A DNA stretch of 59,871 nucleotides from Dehalococcoidia bacterium (GCA_023271515.1 JALPXQ010000001.1:1-59871); one strand, 5' to 3'. Shown: positions 17,413-27,198, counted from the stretch's first letter. The notes: generated by a model from the letters alone, not told the origin. Translations and numbers: made by a program.

Positions 17413-18204
17413 ATGAAAATCGTCGGCATCCTCAACATTACCACCGATTCCTTCTCCGATGGCATGCGCTATTTAGACACCGCGGCCGCCATTGAGAAAG
17501 GACTGAGCCTTGCGGCTGAGGGCGCCGACCTGGTAGACATCGGGGCGGAGTCCACCAGTATCTATGGCCAAAAGATAACCGCCGCCCAGGAAATCGAGCG
17601 GCTGTCCCCGGTCATCGAGGCGCTGCGCAAAGAAGGGGTTCGCATCTCCGTTGATACCTATAAGCCCGAGGTGATGGAGCATGTTGTCGCTCTTGGGGTG
17701 GAAATGATCAATGACGTCAGTGGACTCAAAGATGAGACCGCCATCAGGGTGGTGCAGCGGGCGGGTCTTCCGGTGGTGGTCATGTTCAACCGGAATCCAG
17801 ACGTTCGTGCCCAAACGACGCCCCGAGACCACACCACGGTGATGGGCGAGGTGGTGGCTTTCTTTAGGGAGAGGCTCAAGACGCTCCACGATGCCGGCAT
17901 AGCGGGTGACAGGGTAATCATCGATCCGGGGATGGGCTTGTTCATCGGAGGGACGGAGTCGAGCCTGATGGTCCTGCGGCACCTGGAAACGCTCAAGCAG
18001 TTCGGGCGCAAGATCTATCTCTCCCCGTCGCGTAAGTCCTTCATCGGGGCGGTGCTTGACCGGCCCGTCGAGGCGAGGGGATATGGGACGCTGGCGGTGG
18101 AGATATGGGCCTATCTCCACGGTGTTGAGTATATCCGCACCCATGAGCCGGGGCCACTGCGGGATGCTATTCGGATGATCCAGGCTATTGAGCAAGTTGA
18201 GTAA
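17413..18204 (+). CDS. dihydropteroate synthase-like protein, divergent
   Basis: TIM-barrel pterin enzyme of 263 residues. The pterin pocket of DHPS is recognisable: GILNITTDSFSDG, ISVDTYKPEV, MINDVSG, DPGMGL, SRKSFIG and IRTHEPGPL. But the second loop, normally GGESTRPG, reads GAESTSIYG, and the usual MHMQG reads MFNRN. The arginine and proline that hold pyrophosphate/pABA are therefore absent. It may be a true but divergent DHPS or a methyltransferase-like paralogue. Its stop overlaps the next gene's ATG by one base. Confidence 0.7.
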   Translation: MKIVGILNITTDSFSDGMRYLDTAAAIEKGLSLAAEGADLVDIGAESTSIYGQKITAAQEIERLSPVIEALRKEGVRISVDTYKPEVMEHVVALGVEMINDVSGLKDETAIRVVQRAGLPVVVMFNRNPDVRAQTTPRDHTTVMGEVVAFFRERLKTLHDAGIAGDRVIIDPGMGLFIGGTESSLMVLRHLETLKQFGRKIYLSPSRKSFIGAVLDRPVEARGYGTLAVEIWAYLHGVEYIRTHEPGPLRDAIRMIQAIEQVE

Positions 18205-18878
18205 TGAAGAAGAGAAACTATTTTACCCGGGAATCCATCCGGCAAAAGTCGCGGGCGATGTTGGAGGAAGCCAGCCGACTCAGTGCAAGGCACGATCTCA
18301 CACTTGTCCCCGAACGGTCTGTTGTGCTGATTCTAGACATGCAGCGGTATTTTCTGGAGGGCACGTCGCACGCATGTATCCCTGCCGCAAGAGCAATCGT
18401 TCCCGGTATAGCAAAGCTCGCTCGGGCCTATTTCGAGGACGGCCTGCCCATCGTCTTCACTCGCCACCTGAACACTGACGCCAACGCCGGGATGATGTCC
18501 AGATGGTGGCAGGATTTGATAAGAGCGGATGACCCCGCTAGCGAGATCATCCCTGAGTTTGACCTCTCCCAGGGGGTAGTCATTGAGAAGAGTCAGTATG
18601 ACGCTTTTTATGAGACCCCACTGGACGAGATGCTGCGGGAAAGGGGGGTTACTCAGATAGTGATCTGCGGGGTGATGAGTCATCTCTGTTGCGAGACCAC
18701 CGCTCGTTCCGCCTTCGTGCGGGGGTTTGAGGTTTTCTTCACTGTGGACGGTACCGCCACCTATACCGAGGCGTTCCATCGGGCAACCCTTCTGAATTTA
18801 GCCCATGGTTTTGCCGTCCCGGTGTTGACTCACGAAATTCTAGACAAGCTCCCTTTAGGTAAAGCCAATGCACCTTAA
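18204..18878 (+). CDS. isochorismatase-family cysteine hydrolase
   Basis: A 224-residue alpha/beta hydrolase with the Asp-Lys-Cys triad in place: VLILDMQRYF, EKSQYDAFYET and GVMSHLCCETTARSAF. Members hydrolyse isochorismate, nicotinamide or N-carbamoyl compounds, and the substrate here cannot be told. It is translationally coupled to the DHPS-like gene, and the FAD oxidoreductase starts 11 bases before its stop. Confidence 0.88.
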   Translation: MKKRNYFTRESIRQKSRAMLEEASRLSARHDLTLVPERSVVLILDMQRYFLEGTSHACIPAARAIVPGIAKLARAYFEDGLPIVFTRHLNTDANAGMMSRWWQDLIRADDPASEIIPEFDLSQGVVIEKSQYDAFYETPLDEMLRERGVTQIVICGVMSHLCCETTARSAFVRGFEVFFTVDGTATYTEAFHRATLLNLAHGFAVPVLTHEILDKLPLGKANAP

Positions 18879-19750
18879 AGAAGTGGCCATCATCGGGGCG
18901 GGGCCGGGGGGGGATAGCGGCAGCGATACAACTGAAGCGCTATGGAATGGAACCGCTTCTGCTGGAGAAAAGCCATATCGGCGGGCTTCTAGTGAATGCC
19001 AACCTGGTGGAGAATTACCCCGGCTTCCCCGGGGGGATCCCTGGAGCCGATCTGGTGAAGCTGTTCGAGTCGCACTTGGGAGAAATTGGCATGCCCGTTC
19101 ATTTCGAGGAGGTAGTGCGGCTGGATTGGCAGGAATCATTCATTATAGAAACCCGAGATACAAAATTTCATTCCCGGATAGCGGTTGTCGCTTCCGGAAC
19201 GAAGCCACGGCGTTTTACTGACATCGAGATTCCGCCGGAGGCAACGGAAAGGGTTTTCTATGAAGTCTATCCCATCGCCGGCGTAGCTGATAAGAGAATC
19301 GCCATCGTTGGTGCCGGTGATGCCAGCTTCGACTACGCCCTGAATCTCGCTCGCCGGAATGAGGTGACAATCCTCAATCGAGGACAGAAGAAAAGATGCC
19401 TTCCCCTTCTTGGGGAGAGGGTGGAGAGGTCCCCCAGGATTAGCTATCGGGAGGATACCTCCATCGCTGCGATAAAGGATTCTCGCGATGGGCTTGTTCT
19501 GGACATCAAGAGTCCCGCGGGAAAGTGGGAGCTTTCGGCTGATTATGTTATATTTGCTATTGGCAGGGTGAGGCAACTCGACTACTTTTCCGAAAGGTTA
19601 ACCAAGATGGCTTCAGAACTGGAGGAGCGGGGCTTGCTTTATTTCGTGGGTGATGTGAGGAACGATATCTACCGGCAGAGCTCGATAGCGGTCGGCGACG
19701 GGGTTCACGTGGCCATGAAGATTTACAGGAGGTCCCAATGCAAATTCTAA
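18868..19750 (+). pseudogene. thioredoxin-reductase-like FAD oxidoreductase, one-base frameshift
   Basis: From ATG 18868 the protein begins MHLKEVAIIGAGPGG, an FAD Rossmann fingerprint. It then leaves frame in a run of eight G (18906-18913); with seven G the frame continues IAAAIQLKRYGMEP to the stop at 19750. The second dinucleotide fold is IAIVGAGDASFDYALNLARR. No CxxC redox pair is visible, so this is a TrxR-fold NAD(P)H/FAD protein that must pass electrons elsewhere. It overlaps both neighbours, suggesting a functional operon and that the extra G may be a sequencing error. Confidence 0.8.
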
Positions 19751-20694
19751 ACACTATTGGCAGAGAGGATATCGCCAGCGTCTACATTGCGGATTTGGGG
19801 CAAGGGAGGCTAGTGGAATTTGTGGAATCTACCCAGCCTCCGCTGACGAGGGATAAGAAGTGGGTTCTGATCGTGTCCACCCTCCTCGGCTGCCCGGTCA
19901 AATGCCTCATGTGCGACGCCGGTGACGACTACAAAGGCAGGCTATCCAAAGAGGAGATGTTCCTCCAGATAGACTATCTTATCAAAAAGCGATTCCCCGA
20001 TGGGGTGGTGCCCGTTGAGAAATTCAAGATTCAGTTTGCCCGGATGGGGGAGCCAGCCCTTAATCCCAGCGTCATCGATGTCCTCGATGAAATGCCGCTG
20101 CGCTATGATGCCCCGGGGTTTATTCCTTCAGTCTCCACCGTTGCCCCGTGTGGTGCTGACGGCTTCTTCGAACGGCTACTTGAACTCAAACGTCGCCGAT
20201 ATTCCGGAGGCCGATTCCAGCTTCAATTCTCCATCCATACAACTGACAAAGAGTTACGTAAAAAAATCGTCCCGGTGGAGAAGTGGAGTCTTGCCCGGAT
20301 TGCTCGGTATGGCGAGTCTTTTCACGAGAATGGAGATCAGAAGATAGGCTTGAACTTTGCCCTCGCCGACGGAATGCCGGTTGATGTTAAGATTCTCCGG
20401 AATTACTTCTCTCCGGAGAAGTTCTTGATCAAGATAACCCCCATAAATCCCACCCACCGCGCGGCCCAAAACAAGCTCAGGTCCTACGTTGATGCCTATA
20501 GCAAGCGAGAAGATTACCAGATAGTCAAAGAACTTCGATCATCCGGCTACGAGGTTATCCTGAGCATCGGGGAGACGGAGGAGAACCGCATCGGTAGCAA
20601 CTGCGGGCAGTATGTGATGCAGCATCTGAGAGCGAAGGCGGCAGTTGGGCAAGGGGGTTACGATTACTGGGGGAGTGATTATGACGAGGAGTAA
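19738..20694 (+). CDS. RlmN-like radical SAM protein
   Basis: A 318-residue radical SAM enzyme with the cluster motif CPVKCLMC (CxxxCxxC) around residue 56. ARMGEPALNP matches the GEP region of RlmN/Cfr methyl synthases, and SNCGQY near the C-terminus matches the RlmN methyl-transfer cysteine context. It lacks the N-terminal helical domain of true RlmN (about 350 residues). It is co-transcribed with an FAD oxidoreductase that could supply electrons. The RNA or small-molecule substrate is unknown. Confidence 0.75.
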   Translation: MQILNTIGREDIASVYIADLGQGRLVEFVESTQPPLTRDKKWVLIVSTLLGCPVKCLMCDAGDDYKGRLSKEEMFLQIDYLIKKRFPDGVVPVEKFKIQFARMGEPALNPSVIDVLDEMPLRYDAPGFIPSVSTVAPCGADGFFERLLELKRRRYSGGRFQLQFSIHTTDKELRKKIVPVEKWSLARIARYGESFHENGDQKIGLNFALADGMPVDVKILRNYFSPEKFLIKITPINPTHRAAQNKLRSYVDAYSKREDYQIVKELRSSGYEVILSIGETEENRIGSNCGQYVMQHLRAKAAVGQGGYDYWGSDYDEE

Positions 20695-22150
20695 CCAGGT
20701 GATTCCCGTGGCCAAAGGCGATGGCATTGGTCCGGAGATCATGGATGCCTGTCTCTGCATCCTGAGGGAAGCGGGTGCTCGCATTGAGCCGAGGTTTGTT
20801 GATATTGGCAAGAAGGTTTATCTTGCGGGGTATACCGCAGGCATTACAGAGGAGACCTGGGACATCCTCAGGGAATACAAGGTGTTTTACAAGGCTCCTA
20901 TTACCACGCCCCAGGGGGACGGGTTCAAAAGCCTCAATGTTACCATTCGCAAGGCGCTCGGTCTCTATGCCAATGTGCGCCCTGCGGTTAGCTATCATCC
21001 TTTTGTGCCGGTAAATTATCCTGGCATGGATGTGGTCGTTATCCGTGAGAACGAAGAGGATGTTTACGCTGGAATCGAACACCAGCAGACGCCCGAGGTT
21101 GTCCAGTGTCTCAAGTTGGTCTCGCGCCCGGGCTGTGAGCGCGTAGTGCGCTATGCCTTTGAATACGCCCGCGCCTACGGCCGTAAGAAGATTACCTGTA
21201 TGACGAAGGACAATATCATGAAGCTCACTGATGGGCTCTTCCACAGGGTATTCGATGAGATCGCCCCCGACTATCCGGAGGTCGAGAGCGAGCACTGGAT
21301 CATAGATATAGGGACGGCAAAGCTGGCGGACACACCTACCAGCTTCGATGTGATCGTTGTGCCCAACCTATATGGGGACATCGTTTCTGATATGCTGGGG
21401 CAGATGGCGGGCTCTGTAGGGATCGCGCCCGCGGCAAACATAGGCGATGAGCACGCGATGTTTGAAGCCATTCATGGTTCAGCTCCCCGTCACGCCGGGA
21501 AGGGTATTGCCAATCCCTCCGGCTTGCTTCTTGCCGGAGTGATGATGTTGATCAGCATCGATCAAGCAGATGTCGCCGAGCGGATTCACAATGCCTGGCT
21601 TAAGACCATCGAAGACCACGTCTGGACCTACGACCTGGTTCGCAGGGTAAAGGCTGCGGGTGGAACAAAATACACCCAGGTCGGCACCCAGGAGTTTGCT
21701 AAAGCGGTGGTCGCCCGGCTGGGTCAGGAGCCTGAACATCTCAAATCAGTGAGATACAGCGGGAAGCCCATTAAAATTCAGAGATCGCAGTTGACCAACG
21801 TGCGTGACGCCAAGATGCAGCTTGACGGCGTTGACGTTTTTATTGGAAATGGTAAACTCTCTCCGAATGAGCTTGGCCGGAAATTGGAGCAGCTTGCTGA
21901 ACCCAAATTTCGCCTGATTATGATCACCAATCGTGGGCAGAAGGTGTATCCGGATGGTTACCCGGAGACTTTTTGTACCGACCACTGGCGTTGCCGTTTC
22001 CAGGTGCCTGCCGGGGCTCCTCGCCCAACGCATGCTGATCTCCGATGGCTGTTAGAAAACATTGAGCAAAATAACCTTGAGTGGATTAAGCTTGAGAATC
22101 TCTACTTGATGAACGGCAAGCGAGCATACACCCTCGGTCAAGGGCAATAA
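20681..22150 (+). CDS. icd: isocitrate dehydrogenase (NADP type, Thermus/Rickettsia-like)
   Basis: Beta-decarboxylating dehydrogenase of 489 residues. KSLNVTIRKALGLYANVRP holds the substrate serine and arginines, VVIRENEEDVYAG is the IDH motif, and NLYGDIVSDM binds metal. HGSAPRHAGKGIANPSG binds the coenzyme. The C-terminal extension after about residue 350 matches the longer IDH form of Thermus and Rickettsia. ATG 20681 is chosen over an upstream frame because the family starts near IPVAKGDGIGPEI. It overlaps the radical SAM gene by 14 bases. Confidence 0.88.
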   Translation: MTRSNQVIPVAKGDGIGPEIMDACLCILREAGARIEPRFVDIGKKVYLAGYTAGITEETWDILREYKVFYKAPITTPQGDGFKSLNVTIRKALGLYANVRPAVSYHPFVPVNYPGMDVVVIRENEEDVYAGIEHQQTPEVVQCLKLVSRPGCERVVRYAFEYARAYGRKKITCMTKDNIMKLTDGLFHRVFDEIAPDYPEVESEHWIIDIGTAKLADTPTSFDVIVVPNLYGDIVSDMLGQMAGSVGIAPAANIGDEHAMFEAIHGSAPRHAGKGIANPSGLLLAGVMMLISIDQADVAERIHNAWLKTIEDHVWTYDLVRRVKAAGGTKYTQVGTQEFAKAVVARLGQEPEHLKSVRYSGKPIKIQRSQLTNVRDAKMQLDGVDVFIGNGKLSPNELGRKLEQLAEPKFRLIMITNRGQKVYPDGYPETFCTDHWRCRFQVPAGAPRPTHADLRWLLENIEQNNLEWIKLENLYLMNGKRAYTLGQGQ

Positions 22151-22169
22151 GAGGCGCTGAGGTGAGAAA

Positions 22170-24575
22170 ATGAAGGTTTCGCTTAAGTGGCTAAAGGATT
22201 ACGTCGACATCACCTTGTCCCCGGAAGAGCTGGCAGAAAAGCTTACCATGGCCGGACTCGAGACCGGTGGCATCGAGACTATCGGTGATGGGTGGGAGAA
22301 CGTCTCTATCGGAGAGGTTATTAGCCTGCAAAAACACCCCAATGCTGATCGGCTTCAACTGGCCACCGTCAGCCTCGGCCGGGAGCAACACACCGTGGTT
22401 TGCGGTGCTCCTAACATCAGGGTTGGCATCAGGGTTCCCTTCGCCAGGCTGGGAGCAAGACTCTACGACGGGCGCACGGGCAAGCTTGCTGAACTGAAGC
22501 CGGCGAAGATTCGCGGCGTTCTCTCAGAAGGAATGGTCTGCTCGGAGAAGGAGCTCGGCATATCAGACAATCACGATGAGATAATAGTCCTCTCGGAAGA
22601 AGCCCCCATCGGCGCGCCGCTTGCGCAGTACCTGGGGGACACTATACTCGATGTCTCGGTCACTCCAAATCGCCCCGATTGCCTCTCTATGATTGGCATC
22701 GCCCGCGAGGTAGCCGCGCTGACCGGCTCAAAGGTGCGCTTACCCAAAGTGCGCTATGAAGAAGGGGAACCCCCGACTGATGAGATGATCTCGGTCGAGA
22801 TCGTTGACCCGGATCTTTGCCCCCGGTACTGCGCCGGAATTATCCAGGGGGTTACGATCGGCTCATCTCCGCAGTGGATGCAGCAGCGTCTCCTGGCCGC
22901 CGGCATGCGGCCGATCAACAACATCGTCGATATCACCAACTTCGTGATGCTGGAATACGGGCAGCCCCTGCACGCCTTCGATTACGAGGGGATTGGCGGA
23001 CAGAGGATCATCGTGCGCCGTGCCGGAGATGGAGAGCAGTTGGTCACCATCGATGGAGAAGAGAGGGAGCTGTCGCCCGGCACCCTGGTGATTGCCAATG
23101 AGAAATACCCCATCGCTATAGCGGGAGTTATGGGCGGGTCAGAAAGCGAGGTCACTGAGAGGACCACCACTATATTGCTTGAAGCGGCCAACTTCAACAA
23201 TGGCAGCATCCGCCGTACTTCCTTCGGGCTGGGGCTGGTAAGCGAGGCCTCCTCCCGCTTCGACAAGTCCCTCAGTCCGGATCTCCCGATGCCGGCAATT
23301 CGTCGCGCCATCGGCCTGATTGTTGAGCTAACCGGGGGCAGAGCGGCCCGGGGGATTGTCGACGTCTACCCGGGATTTCAGGGTGAGAGCAAGCCAATCC
23401 TTCTTACGGAGCGACGGGCAAGTCAGGTACTCGGTGTGGATTTTGGAATCAGCCGGATCCGGCAAACACTCGAATCTCTGGGGTTTGAATGCACGCAGAA
23501 GAGTTCCTCCGAGCTATCGGTTAGCATTCCCTACTGGCGCACCGATGTAAAGATCGCCGACGATCTGGCCGAAGAAGTGGCACGCATTATCGGATACGAT
23601 GAAATCCCAACCATTATGCTGAGTGGGGAGCTTCCCCAGCACGAACCTGCCCCCCTTGCCCTGCTGCGGGAACGGATTCGCGATATTCTGGTCGGCTGCG
23701 GGATGCAGGAGATCATCAGTTATTCCCTGACCAGTCACGACGTGCTGGACAGGACAGAGTACAACGGGGAATCCCCGATCCGAGTGGCCAATCCCTTGAG
23801 CCAAGAGCAGGAATTCCTGCGTCCCACTCTGAGGGGAGGGCTGCTTCGTGCCCTTGCTACCAACGCGAGGCATCAGGAAAAGGGCATAATGCTGTTTGAG
23901 ATCGGAAAAATCTATTTGCCTCGAGAAGGCGGTCTGCCGGAGGAGAGGGAGATGCTCGCCGGGATAATCGGCGGTGCGCGATATGGGAGGTCATGGCTGG
24001 CCGATGAAGGCTCTCTCGATTTCTTCTACGCTAAGGGGGTCCTGGAGACGCTGTTCCATCACCTGGGGATCGAAGCCGGCTTCGAGGCGGCGGAGGACAG
24101 GCTGCTGTTTCCCGGTCGGGCAGCGAGCATACTGGTTAACGGGAATACCATCGGAATAACCGGTGAGCTTCACCCCGATGTTGCCGCTGGCTTCGACATT
24201 TCTCTTTGCCCGATCTGCCTATTCGAGATGGAGGTGGAGCAGTTGCTGCCGTTTGTGGAACGGGTTCACACCTTTAGGCCCATCACCAGATTCCCTAGTA
24301 CCAACCGGGATATCGCTCTTCTGGTGAACGCCGACTTGCCCGCAAAGAGGATAGAGGACATAATCCGCGGCTTTCCTCAGGTGAGCCAGGTCAGCGTCTT
24401 TGACCTTTACCAGGGTGAGCGGGTCCCGGACGGCAAGAAATCACTGGCCTTTTCCCTTCGCTATCAGTCACTTGATCGAACCCTGACCGACGAAGAGGTT
24501 GATGAGATACAGCAGATAATTCTGACAAGGCTCCAGAAGGAGCTTGGGGCGGTGCTGCGGGGTATTACTGTTTGA
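22170..24575 (+). CDS. pheT: phenylalanyl-tRNA synthetase beta subunit
   Basis: An 801-residue beta subunit: N-terminal MKVSLKWLKDYVDI, an EMAP-like tRNA-binding domain (HPNADRLQLATV), the B3/4 editing domain, B5 (YWRTDVKIADDLAEEVARI) and a C-terminal anticodon-binding domain starting near FRPITRFPSTNRDIALL. It pairs with PheS, normally encoded just upstream; here the upstream gene is icd, and pheS is not in the window. Confidence 0.96.
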   Translation: MKVSLKWLKDYVDITLSPEELAEKLTMAGLETGGIETIGDGWENVSIGEVISLQKHPNADRLQLATVSLGREQHTVVCGAPNIRVGIRVPFARLGARLYDGRTGKLAELKPAKIRGVLSEGMVCSEKELGISDNHDEIIVLSEEAPIGAPLAQYLGDTILDVSVTPNRPDCLSMIGIAREVAALTGSKVRLPKVRYEEGEPPTDEMISVEIVDPDLCPRYCAGIIQGVTIGSSPQWMQQRLLAAGMRPINNIVDITNFVMLEYGQPLHAFDYEGIGGQRIIVRRAGDGEQLVTIDGEERELSPGTLVIANEKYPIAIAGVMGGSESEVTERTTTILLEAANFNNGSIRRTSFGLGLVSEASSRFDKSLSPDLPMPAIRRAIGLIVELTGGRAARGIVDVYPGFQGESKPILLTERRASQVLGVDFGISRIRQTLESLGFECTQKSSSELSVSIPYWRTDVKIADDLAEEVARIIGYDEIPTIMLSGELPQHEPAPLALLRERIRDILVGCGMQEIISYSLTSHDVLDRTEYNGESPIRVANPLSQEQEFLRPTLRGGLLRALATNARHQEKGIMLFEIGKIYLPREGGLPEEREMLAGIIGGARYGRSWLADEGSLDFFYAKGVLETLFHHLGIEAGFEAAEDRLLFPGRAASILVNGNTIGITGELHPDVAAGFDISLCPICLFEMEVEQLLPFVERVHTFRPITRFPSTNRDIALLVNADLPAKRIEDIIRGFPQVSQVSVFDLYQGERVPDGKKSLAFSLRYQSLDRTLTDEEVDEIQQIILTRLQKELGAVLRGITV

Positions 24576-24601
24576 CCTTTCTCCTTAAAGGGGTGTATAA
24601 T
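24572..24601 (+). promoter_or_regulatory. promoter of clpC
   Basis: TTGACC, 18-base spacer, perfect TATAAT. The -35 overlaps the pheT stop codon, and the -10 ends 30 bases before the clpC ATG at 24632. No CtsR or CIRCE box is seen. Confidence 0.75.
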
Positions 24602-24631
24602 AAGATTGAATGCGAAACCTGGGGGGCAGAC

Positions 24632-27100
24632 ATGGCGAGTCGCTTTGATAAATTCACCGAAAGGGCGCGGAAAGTCCTGGCACTAGCACAAGGAGAGGCC
24701 CAACGCCTTAACCATAACTATATCAGCACCGAGCACATTTTGCTGGGGCTGTGCGCGGAGGGGAGTGGGGTGGCGACAAGAGTACTGGCAAACCTGGGGG
24801 TTGAACTCCCCAAGATCAGGTCATCGGTCGAGTTCATCATCGGCCGAGGTGAAACCAAGAGCCGTGGCGAAGTAGGTCTCACCCCAAGGGCCAAGAAGGT
24901 AATCGAACTTGCCGTTGATGAAGCAAGATACTTGAATCACAACTATATCGGCACCGAACACCTGCTCCTGGGACTGCTGCGTGAAGGCGAGGGGGTGGCC
25001 GCCGGTGTCCTGGGAAACCTTGGCATCACCCTGGAGAAGTCACGTGCCGAAATCACCCGCCTTCTGAATCAGAGCCTGCCTCAACAGCGTGCCGGAACTG
25101 GAGCCCGGGGCTCTACCCGGACGCCTACCCTCGATCAGTTGGGCATAGATCTAACCGCCGCTGCCGCGGCGGGAAAGCTTGACCCCGTTGTTGGACGAGA
25201 GAAAGAACAGCAGCGGGTAATTCAGATTCTCAGCCGGCGGCGAAAGAACAACCCCGTCCTTATCGGTGAAGCCGGTGTTGGCAAGACAGCCATTGCTGAA
25301 GCCATCGCCCACCGTGTCGCCTCCGGCAATATTCCCGAGACCCTGCGCGGGAAGAGGCTTCTGACCCTCGACATCGGCGCGCTGGTTGCCGGCACCAAGT
25401 ACCGGGGAGAATTTGAAGAAAGACTGAAGAAAGTGATCCAGGAGATAAAGGCCTCGGGAAACTGCCTGCTCTTCATCGATGAGATACATACCCTGGTTGG
25501 GGCTGGTGCCGCTGAAGGTGCTGTCGATGCTGCCAGCATTCTAAAACCCTCGCTGGCGCGGGGAGAGATCCAGTGCATCGGAGCAACCACCGCCAGTGAC
25601 TACCGCAAGTATGTCGAAAGAGACGCTGCTCTGGAGCGCCGCTTTCAGCCGGTCCTGGTGGAGGAACCCTCCATGGAGGATACTGTAGAGATACTGCGCG
25701 GCGTAAAAGGGCGATATGAAGAGCATCATGATCTCCTTATATCTGATGAGGCATTAAAGGCGGCGGCTTCGCTGGCCTCCCGTTACATACCGGATCGATT
25801 CCTTCCAGACAAGGCGATTGACCTCATCGATGAAGCGGCATCACGGGTCCGAATCGCAACCCTGACATCTCCGCTCCCGGTGGCGGAACTGAACAAAGCG
25901 CTGGAGACGGTGCGCAAGGATAAGGAGCAGGCAATCACGAATCAGCAATATGAATATGCCGCCGAGCTTCGTGAGCAAGAGTTGAAACTGGAAGACAAGA
26001 TCAGTAAATCGCTCCTGGATTGGAAGGAGGAGCAGGGTACCGAACAGGTGGAGGTTACCGAGGAGGATATCGCCGAAGTGGTCAGTATGTGGACCGGCAT
26101 TCCGGTAACCAAGATTGCCGGCGATGAGACCAGTCGCTTGCTTAACATGGAAGAGGCACTGCACAAGCGCATCATAGCTCAGGACGAGGCCATCCAACTG
26201 ATTTCCAAGGCGGTCAGACGAGCCCGGGCAGGCCTCAAGGACCCCAGGAAACCGATTGGCGTCTTCATCTTCCTGGGACCTACCGGCGTGGGTAAGACCG
26301 AGCTGGTACGTGCCCTGGCTGAATTCATGTTCGGCAGCGAAGATTCTCTGATCAGGCTCGACATGTCGGAGTTTATGGAAAGACATACCGTGGCTCGACT
26401 CGTTGGTGCCCCGCCGGGGTACATCGGTTATGAGGAGGGTGGACAGCTGACCGAGGCAATAAGGCGCAAATCGTATTCGGCCATACTCCTCGACGAGATC
26501 GAAAAGGCCCATCCGGACGTATTCAACATCCTGCTGCAGATATTCGACGATGGGCATCTCACCGACGCCAAAGGAAGGCGGGTTGACTTCCGCAACACCA
26601 TCATCATCATGACCAGCAACATCGGTGCGGAGACCATCCGTAAGGAAGGCACCATCGGCTTCATCAGCCGTGCCGATGAAAGCAAGGTGGCACAACTCTC
26701 GCACACCAGGATGAGAGATAAACTGCTGGAGGAAATGAAGAAAACCTTCCGCCCGGAGTTTTTGAACCGCATCGATGGCACCGTGGTGTTCCATTCCCTG
26801 AACAAAGAGCATATTCTGCAGATCGTGGATTTGATGCTTTTCCAGGTGCAGACACAACTGAAGGAGAAAGAGATCGGCATTGAGGTAACCACGGAGGCCA
26901 GGGAGCTTCTCGCGGAGAAGGGTTTTGATCCCACTTTTGGCGCTCGTCCTTTAAGGAGGACAATCCAGACCATGATCGAGGATCCACTTTCCGAAAGGAT
27001 TCTGCAGGGCGAGTTCCATGCCGGTGATGTGGTGCAACTGGAGCGGGAGGGTGATGAAATCGTGTTCCGCTCGCTCGCTGTAGCAGTCCCGATTGCCTGA
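24632..27100 (+). CDS. clpC: ATP-dependent Clp protease ATPase subunit ClpC
   Basis: Hsp100 unfoldase of 822 residues that feeds proteins to ClpP. Two Clp-N repeats (HNYISTEHILLGL and HNYIGTEHLLLGL), the first AAA with GEAGVGKTA and LFIDEIH, a UVR-type middle segment (YEYAAELREQELKLEDKI) and the second AAA with GPTGVGKTE and LLDEIEKAHPDV are present. Start at 24632 matches the family (MASRFDKFTERA). ClpP is not nearby. Confidence 0.97.
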   Translation: MASRFDKFTERARKVLALAQGEAQRLNHNYISTEHILLGLCAEGSGVATRVLANLGVELPKIRSSVEFIIGRGETKSRGEVGLTPRAKKVIELAVDEARYLNHNYIGTEHLLLGLLREGEGVAAGVLGNLGITLEKSRAEITRLLNQSLPQQRAGTGARGSTRTPTLDQLGIDLTAAAAAGKLDPVVGREKEQQRVIQILSRRRKNNPVLIGEAGVGKTAIAEAIAHRVASGNIPETLRGKRLLTLDIGALVAGTKYRGEFEERLKKVIQEIKASGNCLLFIDEIHTLVGAGAAEGAVDAASILKPSLARGEIQCIGATTASDYRKYVERDAALERRFQPVLVEEPSMEDTVEILRGVKGRYEEHHDLLISDEALKAAASLASRYIPDRFLPDKAIDLIDEAASRVRIATLTSPLPVAELNKALETVRKDKEQAITNQQYEYAAELREQELKLEDKISKSLLDWKEEQGTEQVEVTEEDIAEVVSMWTGIPVTKIAGDETSRLLNMEEALHKRIIAQDEAIQLISKAVRRARAGLKDPRKPIGVFIFLGPTGVGKTELVRALAEFMFGSEDSLIRLDMSEFMERHTVARLVGAPPGYIGYEEGGQLTEAIRRKSYSAILLDEIEKAHPDVFNILLQIFDDGHLTDAKGRRVDFRNTIIIMTSNIGAETIRKEGTIGFISRADESKVAQLSHTRMRDKLLEEMKKTFRPEFLNRIDGTVVFHSLNKEHILQIVDLMLFQVQTQLKEKEIGIEVTTEARELLAEKGFDPTFGARPLRRTIQTMIEDPLSERILQGEFHAGDVVQLEREGDEIVFRSLAVAVPIA

Positions 27101-27116
27101 GGCTACCAAAGGCTGA

Positions 27117-27160
27117 AGGCGAAAGGCTAAAGGGTTGGATGGGCCTTTTGCCCTTCGCCT
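27117..27160 (+). repeat. intergenic inverted repeat after clpC
   Basis: Arms of 17 bases (27117-27133 and 27144-27160) match at 15 positions around a 10-base loop. There is no following T-tract, so it is a palindromic repeat rather than a standard rho-independent terminator. Confidence 0.6.
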
Positions 27161-27173
27161 CTTGCCTGGGATA

Positions 27174-27187
27174 GGGGGGGGGGGGGG
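27174..27187 (+). repeat. 14-base G tract before radA
   Basis: Fourteen consecutive G lie 11 bases before the radA ATG, where the Shine-Dalgarno should be. Its length may vary or be mis-called. Confidence 0.8.
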
Positions 27188-27198
27188 TTGGATTGCAA

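Noticed and set aside
25841..26857. 338-residue minus-strand frame inside clpC
   Set aside because: Shadow of the conserved ClpC coding frame, with no promoter or ribosome-binding site.
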